Source: Glandiceps talaboti (Eukaryota; Hemichordata; Enteropneusta; Spengelidae). Taken from it: a stretch of 64,000 nt of DNA. The position numbers were made by a program, and so were the translations under genes. The DNA lies in the NCBI RefSeq assembly GCF_964340395.1, contig NC_135552.1:14682194-14746193 (forward strand), read 5' to 3'. Shown here piece after piece: positions 34,797 to 47,051 of this stretch (positions are counted from its first letter, which is position 1; every line of letters starts with the position of its first letter). The notes beneath the pieces were generated by a model. The model did not search any database and was not told the DNA's origin. It was given only the letters and a program-made list of their open reading frames with translations.

Positions 34797-37700
34797 CTGC
34801 AAGTAAATGGAGAAATAAATGAGTAGGTAGGAATAAAAGACTAACACAGGTACATGAATGAAAGCAAATGTGAAAAAAATGTCAATGGTTCTAATCACCA
34901 TTGTGGTGACTATTATAAAATCAGCTCTTGTAACATCCATGTTTACAACAGGTATAAATCTACCTTTTACTTGAAGGACTGCTCGTAATCATTTCTTTTA
35001 CTAAAAGCAATCAACTTGAGTATGCCGGGATGAAAATATAATTCATACTAATGCTTTCGCAATGTATTGGAAACAAAGAAATGGTGTAAAAATCATGGGT
35101 TTTCAGACAAATGAATAAACTGGTCACAGGTATAAAATGTAACAGTTACACCTTGACTTTACAGATTGCTGTCAAGTTGGACTCTTCAATGTAAGGTAAA
35201 AATTCTACATATCGTACATCAACATCTCAACAATTAATTTCAGTTTTTTAAAACTGTGGAAAAAAAGAACCTTAGGAAATTGTTATCAAAGAAATGAAGG
35301 GAAATACTCAATAAATGTTTTTTTCAGAATTTTTCAACAGTGTCATCATAACATGATATGTTATTTGATAATGCAATAACATGTTTGAAATTCAAGACAG
35401 TGCACATGAGTAATACCAGTGTGCCCTCTAAGCCAATTTGACGTGCCACTGACGCAGACAATATCTAGTGACGCACCAAAATTTGATGTTCCCCTATCTC
35501 TTTCTATGTGGTGACTCACAAGAAATACCACAACAACAAAATTTGGCTATCATTAGAGGACACACTGAGTAATACCATGTTTTACATTGTTGGCACTTGA
35601 GGAATAAACATGTTATGACTGTACTGGGTGCTATGTATACAATCTGGGTGATGTATTATTTCAGGTAGAGGAGCAACAAAACACACAATCAATCAATCTT
35701 TATGGCATAACAACATACCATAGCAAGCATGGTAAAGCACACAAAAATAACATACAGAAATAAAGTGAATACAATAGTCCATACAATCCTTTAGCCAACT
35801 GCTGGAGGACTGTTTACATCAACAAGAGATTTTCCAAGAGGAACTTTATCATAAGAGGTCAAAATATGCAAAAATTTACATTTTGTCATTTAAGGAATGA
35901 AAATTTGAATTATTTAATGACAAAGATGGAGAAAAAAGTGCCTTTCTTTCATTTGTATAATGAGATCAAAGACAATACAATAACACATACAAAATGTACA
36001 TGTACAGTGCAACATCTTACACAGCAGAAAGCCTCAGTATAAAATATGAAAAAAGTTACAAAAAATGGATCACTCTCATTTAAATTTTATCACATATTAC
36101 CCTAATTCATTTCATTGCACATGTACATGTACCTTGCAATTTTTTTTCTTTCATACTTTTGGCCTACATATCATATGGTTGAGATTTAATTGGTCTATAC
36201 AAGATTATGATTTGAGATTTGGCCTATAGTTACAAGATCGTTCCCTCTTTCTCCCAAGGTGATACTAATTTGTACAAAAGTTGTAGTTTAGCGAAAGAGG
36301 ATTATGGTTGAGATTTGTGGTTTATACATGATGATCCTGTTTGAGATCCAAGACCATTTCTGAGAACAATCTGGCATTTTCAAGATCTGCACTGCAGCAG
36401 TAGTCTAGATGCTACCAGTGGTATCAAATCATCTTGATCTTGAGATTTGATGTCTGTGGATAGCACTAACAGACAGTAAACTAAGAGAGAGAGATCTTGA
36501 AATTTGATGCCATGGCTAGATCTTAGAATAGAGATCTTTGCAGGTACTAGTTTAGGCCATCAGAGGACTGTAGAAATATGTACAATGTGTACCCCGATGC
36601 AGGTGTGTACATGAATGCACAATACAAACTGGTGAAATCATCATACTGGCATAGAGAACTAGATAAGTATTTTAATGTCCCTAGCACCAAACCCTTATTG
36701 CAGAAAATCTGGATGCAATAAAGATTATATTCTATTCTATTCTTAAGTTTCCTATAGTCATTCCTGTGAAATGATACAAACTTACTTGTTACTGTTTGCA
36801 ACTCTATAGAATCACTTGAAGTGTATTTGCTTGGCTAACTTATTAACTGTTACAAACACATTTATTTCAAGGAGTATTGAACTGGCGTGACTGCACAGTA
36901 CATTTGTATGTGATTAATGGGTTGAAAATAGTACAGGTCAAATGACAGTAACCCTCGATCTTTTAATGAGGCATAATTCTCTGGCAAAATTGAAGTCAGA
37001 CGGAAATTCCTTTTGGTGTATGGTTGCCATGGTAACACATATTCACTATTTCACTGAGGAGACTTGGTGTTGTTTACCAAGTCTAAAGTGACCAGATTAC
37101 ACACTATTCATAAATTGTATGGTGACAATTGCACACATGGTGATGCTGATGTCGACTGAGTATTGATCTTCAGGTGACTATTGAGTCTTTTGAATTCAAT
37201 GAAATGTCCATTCAGTGGTGACATTACAATGACCATATGACAATGTGACATTGTCTGTACTAAACTATACAAATCTGTCTATTTCAGTGCCTATGATGAC
37301 ACTGTTCAAACACCATATCTTTGTAAAGTTCATACATGACTGCCAGGGTTGCAGCTGGTATGTTTTGGGTGAACAGTGGAGAACTCAACATATCAGTGTA
37401 CTGATCACATGACTGCCACAATTAATTTCTATATAGCACAGATCTCAGCATCAGGATAAAATTAACTATTTGATAACGAATTACTAAAAGTGGCCAGTAA
37501 AATATTTTACTACCAGCCCATTTCTAAACTTTGTCATGTGGCCATTGGAGAAAATGAGAATGTATACATGTGCCCCCCCCCCCCCCAACACCCATACCTG
37601 TATTTGCTAACAAAATAAAACTTTGTACCATACCGAATTTAATTCATTTGCAACTATAATCTATATAGACGAGTTTTCATCATAACACACCTATTATGAA

Positions 37701-38324
37701 AACAGTTTAGGCAATTTCATTACAGACCATTTTATGACATACTTGTCAGAGTCCTGGTAGCTACATGATTTGGAAAAAGTGAATGACCTTATTCATGTTA
37801 TTTCGGAAGCCTGATCTAGTTTATAAGGGTACAATTAGAAGCAAGGTCATCCCAAGTTGTTTGAAGGATTGCCAAGATGTCAAAGCAATGAAAGGGTCTA
37901 TGGTTCTCTTAACTTTAATCGTCTTTGAAACCGCTTATATGTGTAGTCACTTGGAATCATGTGGAACTTGGTCCAAGACACGTCTTCACTTTGGGACGAA
38001 ATTATACTCTGGGCCTGGCTTGGACCAAACTGTTCACACTTGTTTTTTAAGCCTTTGCTTGGACTTGCCAGTCCACATCCTGGTCCTGGATGAAAGTCCA
38101 AATGTGAAGGTCAATCAGCAGTCAATTCTCTCATTGCATTCAAAATAATAAATGATGTGGAAGGGTGAGTAATGGATTCATATACACTATACTAAGCTGG
38201 AGGCTTGGTTTATATAGCAGTGACAGAGTTAAATGATAATGTGCATTTGATTCTCAGCACTTATAACCACACAATGCTCAAAGTGTTGTCCAATGTATTA
38301 CCCCTGACAGACTTACATGTATAT
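34797..38324. other. Intergenic stretch upstream of gene A start codon
   Basis: No exon of either gene could be placed here. The stretch contains simple poly-C (near 37577), a 3' LINE tail-like piece at 36685-36745 (CTAGCACCAAACCCTTATTG, TGGATGCAATAAAGAT, which recurs at 38762-38836), and otherwise AT-rich unique-looking sequence. The plus-strand frame at 37783-38148 (121 codons) has no recognised domain. Confidence 0.5.
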
Positions 38325-38435
38325 TCACATTGGCCCTTAGGAGCATACAGCCCTTAGGAGTATACAATCTTTGCTGACGGTCTCAGTAAACTTCACAGAG
38401 ACAGCCGAGATTGTGTACTCCTAAAGGGCCAATGT
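38325..38435. mobile_element. 110 bp foldback element
   Basis: CATTGGCCCTTAGGAG with TACAATCT on the left pairs with AGATTGTGTACTCCTAAAGG and GCCAATG on the right. A tandem CCCTTAGGAG(C/T)ATAC lies inside the left arm. Confidence 0.6.
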
Positions 38436-38960
38436 CAAAATGCCAACATCAAAACTCTACACGACTGCAGAAGGGAACTCCGTCTCCTGCTACTATACAA
38501 GATTACTGAGGTCCTGTTACCGGGTATTCATGCAGACACCTACCTTATACTACAGAGACCAAAAAGATCAATAAAACCACGCAAAGTTGAGGGATTTGCC
38601 AGCACAAATCCCATGGAAAAAATATGCTACAAACAAATTCTCAATGTATGCTACCAGATACCAAACTGCAAAGTTAAAAAGTTTACATTTTTGTATAAAC
38701 CTTATTTTGTTATTTTTGTTAACTATTATTATGGTACTTTATATATTTACTAGTTTGTTTTAGCACCAAACACTTATTGCAGAAAATCCAATGAAGAAAT
38801 GTAGTTTTCTTAATGGATGCAATAAAGATATTCTATCTATCTATGTAACACAGTCATCTTCAAAAGCTCATGCTTCCCACGAACAATAATAGACTGGAAT
38901 AGTCTTGAAGATAGCAAAGCTAAAATTGGAACTGTTAATACATTCATCCAGCACAACTGC
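38430..38960 (+). mobile_element. LINE reverse-transcriptase C-terminus in two pieces, split by another 3' tail
   Basis: 38447-38580 encodes RRELRLLLLYKITEVLLPG and ADTYLILQRPKRS. 38850-38960 encodes FKSSCFPRTIIDWNSLEDS and VNTFIQHNC. Both match the last part of LINE reverse transcriptase proteins (F-P-R-T-[IV]-x-x-W-N-S-L). Between them lies CTAGTTTGTTTTAGCACCAA to TGGATGCAATAAAGATATTC, a 3' tail that also occurs at 36685-36745, so one element appears to have inserted into another. No intact frame. Confidence 0.7.
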
Positions 38961-39029
38961 ATGAATAAATTATCTTTCCATCAATCATATACCAGTTATC
39001 TGGTCATTCAACGTATTGATACAGATACA

Positions 39030-39267
<238 letters not shown>

Positions 39268-39698
39268 TGTATTATCAATGTTTACAATGTATTATCATAT
39301 AGGATTAAATCCTCCACACAACATCTATCCTGCCAGGTTCCCATTTATACATGTACTACTTGGTTGACAGGCAAATCTTTCCCAAGGACTAACAGCCATT
39401 CAGAATAAAACTGACAAAGTGAAGAGTCAGAGCCATGCAGTCATTCTATTTAAATTCTGTATGCCATTTTAAACATTATGACTCCATTCAACCAGCTATT
39501 GAGTGCCATTCGAACATGTTCATTGTTATGAGTTAGGTTTTTTTATTTCATCGTCAATCCCCACTATACATGTATGACAATTGACAAATGCATGTTGTCT
39601 CTCCTCTATCAACACAACCCAGAATCTAGCCAAAATTATTTATGTATGTAGTATGTACATACTTTTATAATTCATTTTGAAACTTTTACATGTAATCA

Positions 39699-40085
39699 CA
39701 GACACTGTCCACAGGCATTTGTTTCCCGAGTTATGGCTCAGAATATTTCTATCAGAATACAATAAAATGACGATAATATCATTAATATTGACATATTAAA
39801 CCAACACTATATGCAAGGAGTAAAATTACACTTGTTTCTGTGATCGCGCAGTTTCACTAAATGCGAAGGAAGACACGTACGGTAATGGTGGCTGCCTTTC
39901 ATACCTTGTGTCTTCCTTCGCATTTAGTGAAACTGCGCGATCACAGAAACAAGTGTAATTTTACTCCTTGCATATAGTGTTGGTTTAATACGTCAATATT
40001 AACGATATTATCGTCATTTTATTGTATTCTGATAGAAATATTCTGAGCCATAACTCGGGAAACAAATGCCTGTGACACTGTCTTA
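39699..40085. mobile_element. Near-perfect 387 bp inverted-repeat element
   Basis: The left arm (39699-39876) and right arm (39908-40085) are almost exact inverses, for example CAGTTTCACTAAATGCGAAG against CTTCGCATTTAGTGAAACTG and ACACTATATGCAAGGAGTAA against TTACTCCTTGCATATAGTGT. The loop is about 31 bases. Ends read GACACTGTC/CACAGGCATTTG and CAAATGCCTGTG/ACACTGTC. No coding content. High arm identity points to a recent insertion or to gene conversion between arms. Confidence 0.8.
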
Positions 40086-40847
40086 GTGTCTATGCTTCAA
40101 ATTTAATCATTCCTCATTCCTCCGGTATTAAATTATAACGTGTTCGAAATACATGTTATATTGTTTGATACTGCGACTGGTTCTCAGCTGCCTTATGACG
40201 TGGAACAAGTCATCAAATTGGGGTAGAACTTGCGTATCTGTGGACAACCCAAAGACGTCAACGAAGAATTTGGTTTTCCATGGTGGAATTACGTAATCAA
40301 ACAATCAGATGAACCTCGAAGGCTGTGAGTGTTGACACGATAAATCCGTACACATGCAAACACGGAAAACAAACACTCTAGACTGGAATACATGTACCAC
40401 CAATGTATGCAATGTTCTGTAGCACATACGTTGCATATTTGCCACTCTCATAAATTTTGTGTACCGGTGCATTAGTGGTTACTGATCCGTGATCGTTACT
40501 TTCCGAGGGTCCGACGTCACACGTATTTATGGCAGACGACCAAAATAACTTGTCAACAAACAACAAAATGTGCACGTTTCAAAAAGATTCTTCATTTTGA
40601 AGAAGTATCTCACTGTCTGCTTATAAAGTATACATTTTTTGGATTTATTTTATCTGTATATAAACGAAGAATACGAAAACCAGCCTTCAAAGTCAATGCG
40701 CCAAGTTCCCTTCTCCTTCAAATACTTCTACTGTATCCGTCGTGCAAGACGGTTTGAACATTTACTATTTTTACACTGGCACTGCCGTGAGCCAACGAAC
40801 ATCATTCACAATCTACGTACAAATATTGAGTGAAAACCATCACCTAC

Positions 40848-41000
40848 CTTGGTCACGTTTCCGGAGATAGTTCTCTATAATCCGTACACATTGAGTTTAG
40901 TTGTTATCAATTGACAACCGATCAAATTTGTTGTTGAAAATCATAAATTTTAAGTCCAAGTGGCCGACAGATAGTAGATATGCCTTGTGAATATTGTATT
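40848..41000 (-). promoter_or_regulatory. Candidate 5' UTR exon / promoter-proximal region of gene A
   Basis: Gene A exon 1 begins at an acceptor, so a non-coding exon must lie upstream. On the minus strand a strong donor (AAG followed by GTAGGTGATG) ends at 40848, in a stretch somewhat richer in CpG than its surroundings. This is a candidate only. The right border (TSS) cannot be placed and 41000 is arbitrary. Confidence 0.25.
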
Positions 41001-41799
41001 AGGCTGTTATAACTTCAGAGCACACCCCTACCAGATTAGCGTATGATGTCCGACCATTGTATGTACTTTAATCTGCACTGAAAGTCAATACACTCATCGC
41101 AAATAATTAGTTTTTTGGACATAAAATAAAATATGGGTATCGGTACTTGCTAAAAAATTGAAAAAAATCGGCACTAAACCGCGGGAAATAGAGCTAGAGG
41201 CAAATAAAAAAATCGAGCTGTATTCACCAAATCAGATTTTTTAATCAGAGTGTACCAAATATAATAGAGTAGAAGACTCTGATATAAAGAGTCCACGGAG
41301 ATGTTGCCTCGTTCAGTGTTCTTAATTGTTAATGGAATATTTCTAGTTTATTCAGTAAAATTCACAACTTCTTGAATAATAATATGGACATGTAATGTAC
41401 TCACACGACAGTTCATTGTACGGCGGGAGGTATATCAATAAATATAACAGCTTTCAGTCAACCCATCTTGCATGTTGTGACGTCATATTGCAGTGTACAC
41501 TTCCTTTCCACACGGTTGCTATGAGACCTGTTGCATGCAGAGAACCTGACACTGTATCACTTTGGGTGAAATTATAATATTAAATCACTTAGGACAAGGA
41601 AATGCATATATATTTACATGTAAAAATAAAGTATAATCAATAACTCTCTGCAAGAGGCCTATCGACCAGTAGGGCCTTCTGGACCGTGACGGAAGGGGAG
41701 CAAAGAGATGTGTCGTATATACCGTTCAGTTTTGTAGTACACAATTTACTTGAAATTTACTATAGCAATTTATGTGACCAGGTGATGCGCTAGCAATGG

Positions 41800-42130
41800 A
41801 AATGTTAGTCCTGCTTGCAAACGGTGTACGGGACGCGATGGAGAAGGGGGGGGGGGGGGGGTCAGAATCGAGTCCAGAATTACTCCGTCTGCAAGCAGTG
41901 CAGCGGGGCTATGGAAAATATATACATAAGCTTTTGCTCCCAGGACTCCGACACATCTCCGGAGTGGGACAGAGATGTGTCGGAGTTCGCGGAACATTTA
42001 TTTCCATAGTCCTACCTCCAGACGGAATAAGTCGGGACTCGATTCTGACATTGTTCCATTCTACACCGAGGAAACAATGAATATCGGAATCGAGTCCCAA
42101 TATCTTTACTTCGTCTGCAAGCAGGACTAT
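41800..42130. mobile_element. Foldback element with several nested palindromes
   Basis: GTCCTGCTTGCAAACGG pairs with CGTCTGCAAGCAGGAC, GTCAGAATCGAGTCC with GGACTCGATTCTGAC, GCTATGGAAA with TTTCCATAG, and TCCGACACATCTC with GAGATGTGTCGGA around the centre near 41965. A poly-G run of about 16 bases interrupts the left arm. Confidence 0.65.
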
Positions 42131-42169
42131 AAGCTTATGCTAGTACGCGCCAAGTGACGCTCAAGATCG

Positions 42170-43450
42170 TTGACATTTGTCCATACAGCAAAACACAATA
42201 CATGTAACTGGGAGTGTGTGTAAGAGTCTAATTAAATATTTGGACTCAGTCTGATGATTCTTATAAAGGTAATTTTCCTCACAGCAGGAAATAATTGACA
42301 GATTTGTAATAATTCAAAGAAACGGTACTATAAATTTGTAATTGTAACCATTGCCATAGTACTAATTAGTTTTTCATATTACATCATGCAGAGATAATAT
42401 AGCTAGCTGACGGCCTGATAGTTGATGTTTCCTTGTCGTCTTATAGCAAAAATTAGACTAAACTTTATAAAGCAGAGAGAATTTCAAGCTGTGATCAGTG
42501 CGGTTTTAAGTCTGTAGCCTAGGTCTGTGTGACAACGTGTAGAGCTAGAGTGTTCAATTTTTCAGGTGATCCAACGAGCTATTCGTGCGAAAACGTGGAT
42601 TTTTTTTTGCTTCCAGTGGGATTTTTGTTTGTATTGGTCAGCGGGAAAACTTGCATTTTAGCTGAGTGGGTAAGGGATTTCGAAGAAGGGAAAGGTATCG
42701 GCAATTAAGGATTTGAGCGTTAAAAATATAGAGGAGTGGAATTTAATGAAATCTCTGTTATCATATCAGAGTGATTCATTCATTCGAGTTTTTATACGGC
42801 ATTACTGTAACACTGATTTAATGGTGGGAAGATAAACTGAAGCGGAATAATTGGAACTTGCAGTGGAGAATCAATTTCAGTAGAATGGGGAAAAAAGCGA
42901 GTCGGACGTAGATATTTAAGGGGATGTGGCACCGGTGGGTGGGGGTGGGGGGCTGACGCGAAACTTTGCGTATTTACTTACGATGGGAGGGCACTTACGT
43001 CAATATATCCAAAATACTGTGTAAACATCGTTCGTTACCTATTTTTTCGTTTTTTCGAATGAATTTCGAAAATCGACTCGTTGGCTACACCTGCATGATT
43101 AATATTTTTACAGTCACTATTTTCTGACAGGTACTAAAGTGCCGTAACTTTACACACTAAATCCTAGACTAGAACCAGTCATCCAGGAGTCTCAGATTAA
43201 AAAAACCTGCTCATATCATCAAATGTTTTTTTAAATTGTTATTTACTTTTAGTTTTGTAAAGGAAACGCCAACTATTTAAATAAATATTGTTCCCAGTTA
43301 CAGCTCTCACAGTAGTGGCATGGTCGGACACATGGCTACAGTATGTGACTAACGTACGTATAGCCATCAATATGGTTTACATGTACATGTACATATAAGC
43401 CATGTTGTATAACCTTGGCAGGTACTTTTCGGACGGTGCCGTATCATACT
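42170..43450. other. Intergenic stretch, no gene seen
   Basis: AT-rich in its first part, somewhat richer in G and CpG between 42500 and 43000. I found no splice-bounded reading frame and no recognised repeat. It could contain promoter DNA for gene A, but nothing in the sequence shows it. Confidence 0.4.
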
Positions 43451-43468
43451 AGGATACTAGGCATGTGG

Positions 43469-43840
43469 CTTGCTAACATTATCTTTTTCTTGCCCCCACC
43501 CCGGCCCCCATTACTTTTCTTTTCTTCCTACTTTGAAGATCTTAGAATTCGTCCGCCATAAGCTTACTTTTCTTTCTTTTTTCTCTTTTTGTCCGTCGTA
43601 CTTTTTTTTTTTTTTTTTTACTATACTGTCATAATTATGGTAATACATTTTTTTTAAAAAAATCACACAGATTGATTCAAGAGCCTTTGAGTTGCAGCAT
43701 ATTGTATCTCAATTATTTCTCATATCACTGTTTACACACCCGCTGCAATAACAGAAGAAAAAAAAGTATGGCGGACAAAAGTAGAAAAAGAGGAAAATAT
43801 GATGGACGAAAGTTGAAAAAAGATAATGCTAGCATGGCAA
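43469..43840. mobile_element. Degenerate foldback element
   Basis: TTGCTAACATTATCTTTTTC on the left pairs with AAAAAAGATAATGCTAGCA on the right. TTTTGTCCGTCGTAC pairs with GTATGGCGGACAAAA. The arms are decayed and pyrimidine/purine-rich. Confidence 0.5.
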
Positions 43841-43882
43841 TATAAAACTCTGTGTATACTCTGTGGGAAAAGTACAGAATAT

Positions 43883-44268
43883 GTACAACTGCCGACATCA
43901 GACCGTTGACAAATGGAACCTGTTACAAGGCAGGGAAAGTAAACAATTGAACTGGATTAACAACACTTGGCACATGCAGCGTGTTGGAAGTAGAGAGACT
44001 TGTATTACTAACATTCCATCATTTGATATGAACAGTTTTATGGCCACTTGACATAACAGTTCACGTTCATAAATTTCCAGTTCCCCCGTCATTTCATGTA
44101 CACATAAAGAGGCTATAGAAATGTTCTAATCAAACCATAGTGTGTAATACACGTCTCTTCTGTTCCAACATGCTGTGCCAAGTGTTATTAAGCCATGTCA
44201 TTTCTTTACTCCCCTTGTTTGTAACAGGTTCCGTTTGTCAACGCTCTGATGTCGACAGTTGTACTATG
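43883..44268. mobile_element. Foldback element 'CCAACATGCTGTGCCAAGTG'
   Basis: Left arm ACAACTGCCGACATCAGACC, GTTGACAAATGGAACCTGTT to CAACACTTGGCACATGCAGC; the right arm is the inverse (TGTTCCAACATGCTGTGCCA to GTTGACAAAC inverse, GATGTCGACAGTTGT). About 115-base arms around a 150-base centre. One arm recurs alone at 29555-29665. Confidence 0.7.
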
Positions 44269-44269
44269 T

Positions 44270-45219
44270 ATGAACACTAGAGGGCAGGCATTATGACAAT
44301 ATACATGAACTTCCACAACTCAATAGTCAAACATCTTATCAATCGTCACTAATCGTTAACTTGTTCTTTGGGTAAACTACATCTAGGTATAAATGTATGG
44401 AAGATTTACAAGGGTAACTACAAACATTTGTTCTGGTCAATAGGTGTGATTTATTGTGAACGACAATAATACAAGTAAGAGTACATATCTTATATCTTAT
44501 ACATCTTACATGCTAAGCTGATTTTGCCGACTATTGTATGCTTGTATTTCAAAATGCAAGCTCCTTCTTATGTTATAAAACGATCTGTAAAGATAGCAGA
44601 CTGACTGATGGATATTTAGATGTTACTCCCCAATATGTTTCTTTGTTCGGCCAAGGAAAATACGGGTGACCTAAGGGGCCTCGTCACTATGAGTCACTAG
44701 ATGAGTAGTGACAAACCCTTAGGTCATGAATATTTTGGAGAAAAATATAATTACACCAGTGCCAATAAAATCATATAATACATATAATATTTTCACTGTT
44801 GGCTGAATATTTCTTCTACTTTAGAGCTGCACTAACTGTAACTGGAGTACTGTTTTTTTATGACAAGACAACAAGCAGTATATTCACTGAAAAGTGTTTA
44901 AATACAAATAATTAGACATTGTACATGATGATTAAGTGTCAACTGTATTCAGAAGTAGTATAGCAACTGGTATTTTACAGTTATACAAAAGTATATTTCT
45001 TTTGTAATTTTTACACATGATATATTGTTTATAACATTACCTTTGATTTTTTAAGAAAACTGTTTGTATTTTAATTGCACTCTTTAACTAGTACTACAAA
45101 GATATTTGTGACAATTCAACAAAAAAGTTTGCATTATTGCAAACTCTACCTTACGCTGCATAGTTTACTCAACAAAGTTCATTTCAGAAATAATCATGGC
45201 ATTGTGAAGATTGATTGAA
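44270..45219. other. Region downstream of gene B stop codon
   Basis: Gene B's 3' UTR must lie at its right part. ATTAAA on the minus strand (45070-45075) and AATAAA (44450-44455) are possible polyadenylation signals. A foldback copy sits at 44645-44765. Otherwise AT-rich with no gene. Confidence 0.4.
44645..44765. mobile_element. Foldback element family 'TTCATTCAGCC' (copy 2, diverged)
   Basis: GGCCAAGGAAAATACGGGTG, CCTAAGGGGCC, GTGACAAACCCTTAGGTCAT and TATTTTGGAGAAAAATATAA match blocks of 26865-27185, including the CTAGATGAGTAGTGACAA centre in opposite orientation. Confidence 0.55.
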
Positions 45220-47051
45220 TCAAACATGAAAAAATTTGAAAGGTGGAAACTTATTCTCTACTAATTTATTCATTTGACCAACCATTTCTTCTGATGTACT
45301 TGCAATGGCCTCCTCATAACAGGTACTATAAATAACATTCAACTCCCCCTGGCTTCCTTTAGTGACACACTTTTCTGTATCATTATGGTCCTGATCACAA
45401 GTATAGATGTCACAAGTTTCACTTTCACTGCATGGAGTATTATTAGAGAGATCTATCTTAGTATCTTTATTTGTTGTAGGCACTGATGCAGCACCTTCAT
45501 AGACAGCTTTCACGTCAGTTTCCCCTTGCTGAGAACAGTCCTTCCTACCTCCATGCTCAGAAGATTCATCTGGAGATGTACTTTGTCTAGCTTTATATTC
45601 ACGAAACCAACATTCTATGTCATCAAGTTGGTTGAACTTAGCAAGATACTCTGGTGTATTACCTTCACTATCTTCAGTATTTGGATCAGCCCCTAAATCT
45701 TCAACTAGTGTTTTAACAGCACTAAGCTTTCCTGACAAAACTGCCATGTGTACAGGTGTTTGCTGTCGATCATCCTCTGCAGAGACTAAAGCCCCTCCCT
45801 CCCTGACTAGCACTTTTATGGCTTCAATGTGAGCATTTCTTGCTGCTAAATGGAGTGGTGTTACTTGTTTTATCTTATCTAAATCTCCTTCCTCATATTC
45901 CTTCTTAATAGACTGAAATACTCCTGGTCCTGGATTAGAACCCCATCCGGATTTCAACACTTTTCCAAAGTCAGCTACATCGAGGGGAGTTTTTCTCTTC
46001 CATGAATTAAAGAAGAGAGGTTGTTTGCTGACATCTACACGGACATAGTGCCAAACTTCCTTACTATTTTGTTTCCCTTTCACAAGACACACAGAATCAC
46101 TGCAATCTAATACACAGTTGGCATTTGCTATCTCCTCTACTCTGTGGTGTCTAGAAGCATGGTTCAGTAGAACTTTGATGATGTCAACATGACCAGACTC
46201 TGCAGCGTAATGTATTGCCTGCCAGTGCTTCCCATCCCTGGTTTGGATGTCTGGATTATTTTGTAGCAGAACTTTGAGATTTTCGACTCTGTGAGATTTT
46301 ACAGCTACATGTACAGGTGTGTACCCTTTAGCATTTGGAGCATTGATGCAGGCCCCCTCATCTACGAGTAATTGGACCAATTGGGACCCCTTATTTAGCT
46401 TCACTGCAATATGTAGTACAGTATTGAGCTTTTGATCCTGATGGCGTATTAATTCCCTAACCTCTGACCTTGATAGCAGGTACTCAACCACCTCTACATG
46501 GTTATACATCACAGCTTTCTGTAAGACTGTAACTGCATCTGACGTCTCACGTCTGACATCTGCTCCTTTCTGAATCAACAATTTGACAATACCTAAAGAT
46601 CCAACTCCACATGCTACATGTAGTGGTGTCAGATCACAGTGTGCTAGCACATCAACATTTCCCATATTTTGCACTAACTCTCTAAGCTTCTCTACACCCC
46701 CTTGTCTAGCAACTTTGTGTAACTCACTAAAACTTTCTTCAATTTGTATTGCTACCTGTAGCTTCTCACTAAACGACTTCCTCGAAATATCGATTGCTTT
46801 CATATTAAAGAACTCGCTCTCTTTACATTCCACAACACTGCCAATTAACAATGAAATGTTATGATAGTTTTGTACATGTCTGATAAAGGATGAAACATTG
46901 TAAATAGCAGCTTGATGAAGGAATGTCAGACCTTCTGCTGAGACAGCATTAATGTTTATAATGCCTGGCAGCAGTTCAAGGATGTTGTCTTCATCTTGGT
47001 TCTGGATTGCAGTAAACAGGTCTTTTTCATCTTGACTAATATCATACACAC
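45220..47051 (-). CDS. Gene B exon 15: ankyrin repeat array and C-terminus
   Basis: A single 1,832 bp exon (610 codons with stop at 45222-45220). About ten ankyrin repeats are visible, with strong ones at TPLHVACGVGSLGIVKLLI, YTPVHVAVKSHRVENLKVLL, QAIHYAAESGHVDIIKVLL, TPLHLAARNAHIEAIKVLV and TPVHMAVLSGKLSAVKTLV. A non-ankyrin insert of roughly 70 residues (Cys- and Trp-containing, around NCVLDCSDSVCLVKG) splits the array. The last ~120 residues are acidic and polar with no domain. In a STAND protein the C-terminal repeats are the usual sensing part. A possible polyadenylation signal on the minus strand (ATTAAA, 45070-45075) lies about 145 bases past the stop. Confidence 0.9.

Noticed and set aside
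37783-38148. 121-codon plus-strand open frame
   Set aside because: No recognised domain, no splice or promoter support, and internal inverted repeats (CTTGGTCCAAG / CTTGGACCAA); most likely chance or an old mobile element.
41796-42157. Overlapping open frames of 60-94 codons on both strands
   Set aside because: They lie in a foldback element; palindromes produce mirrored frames.
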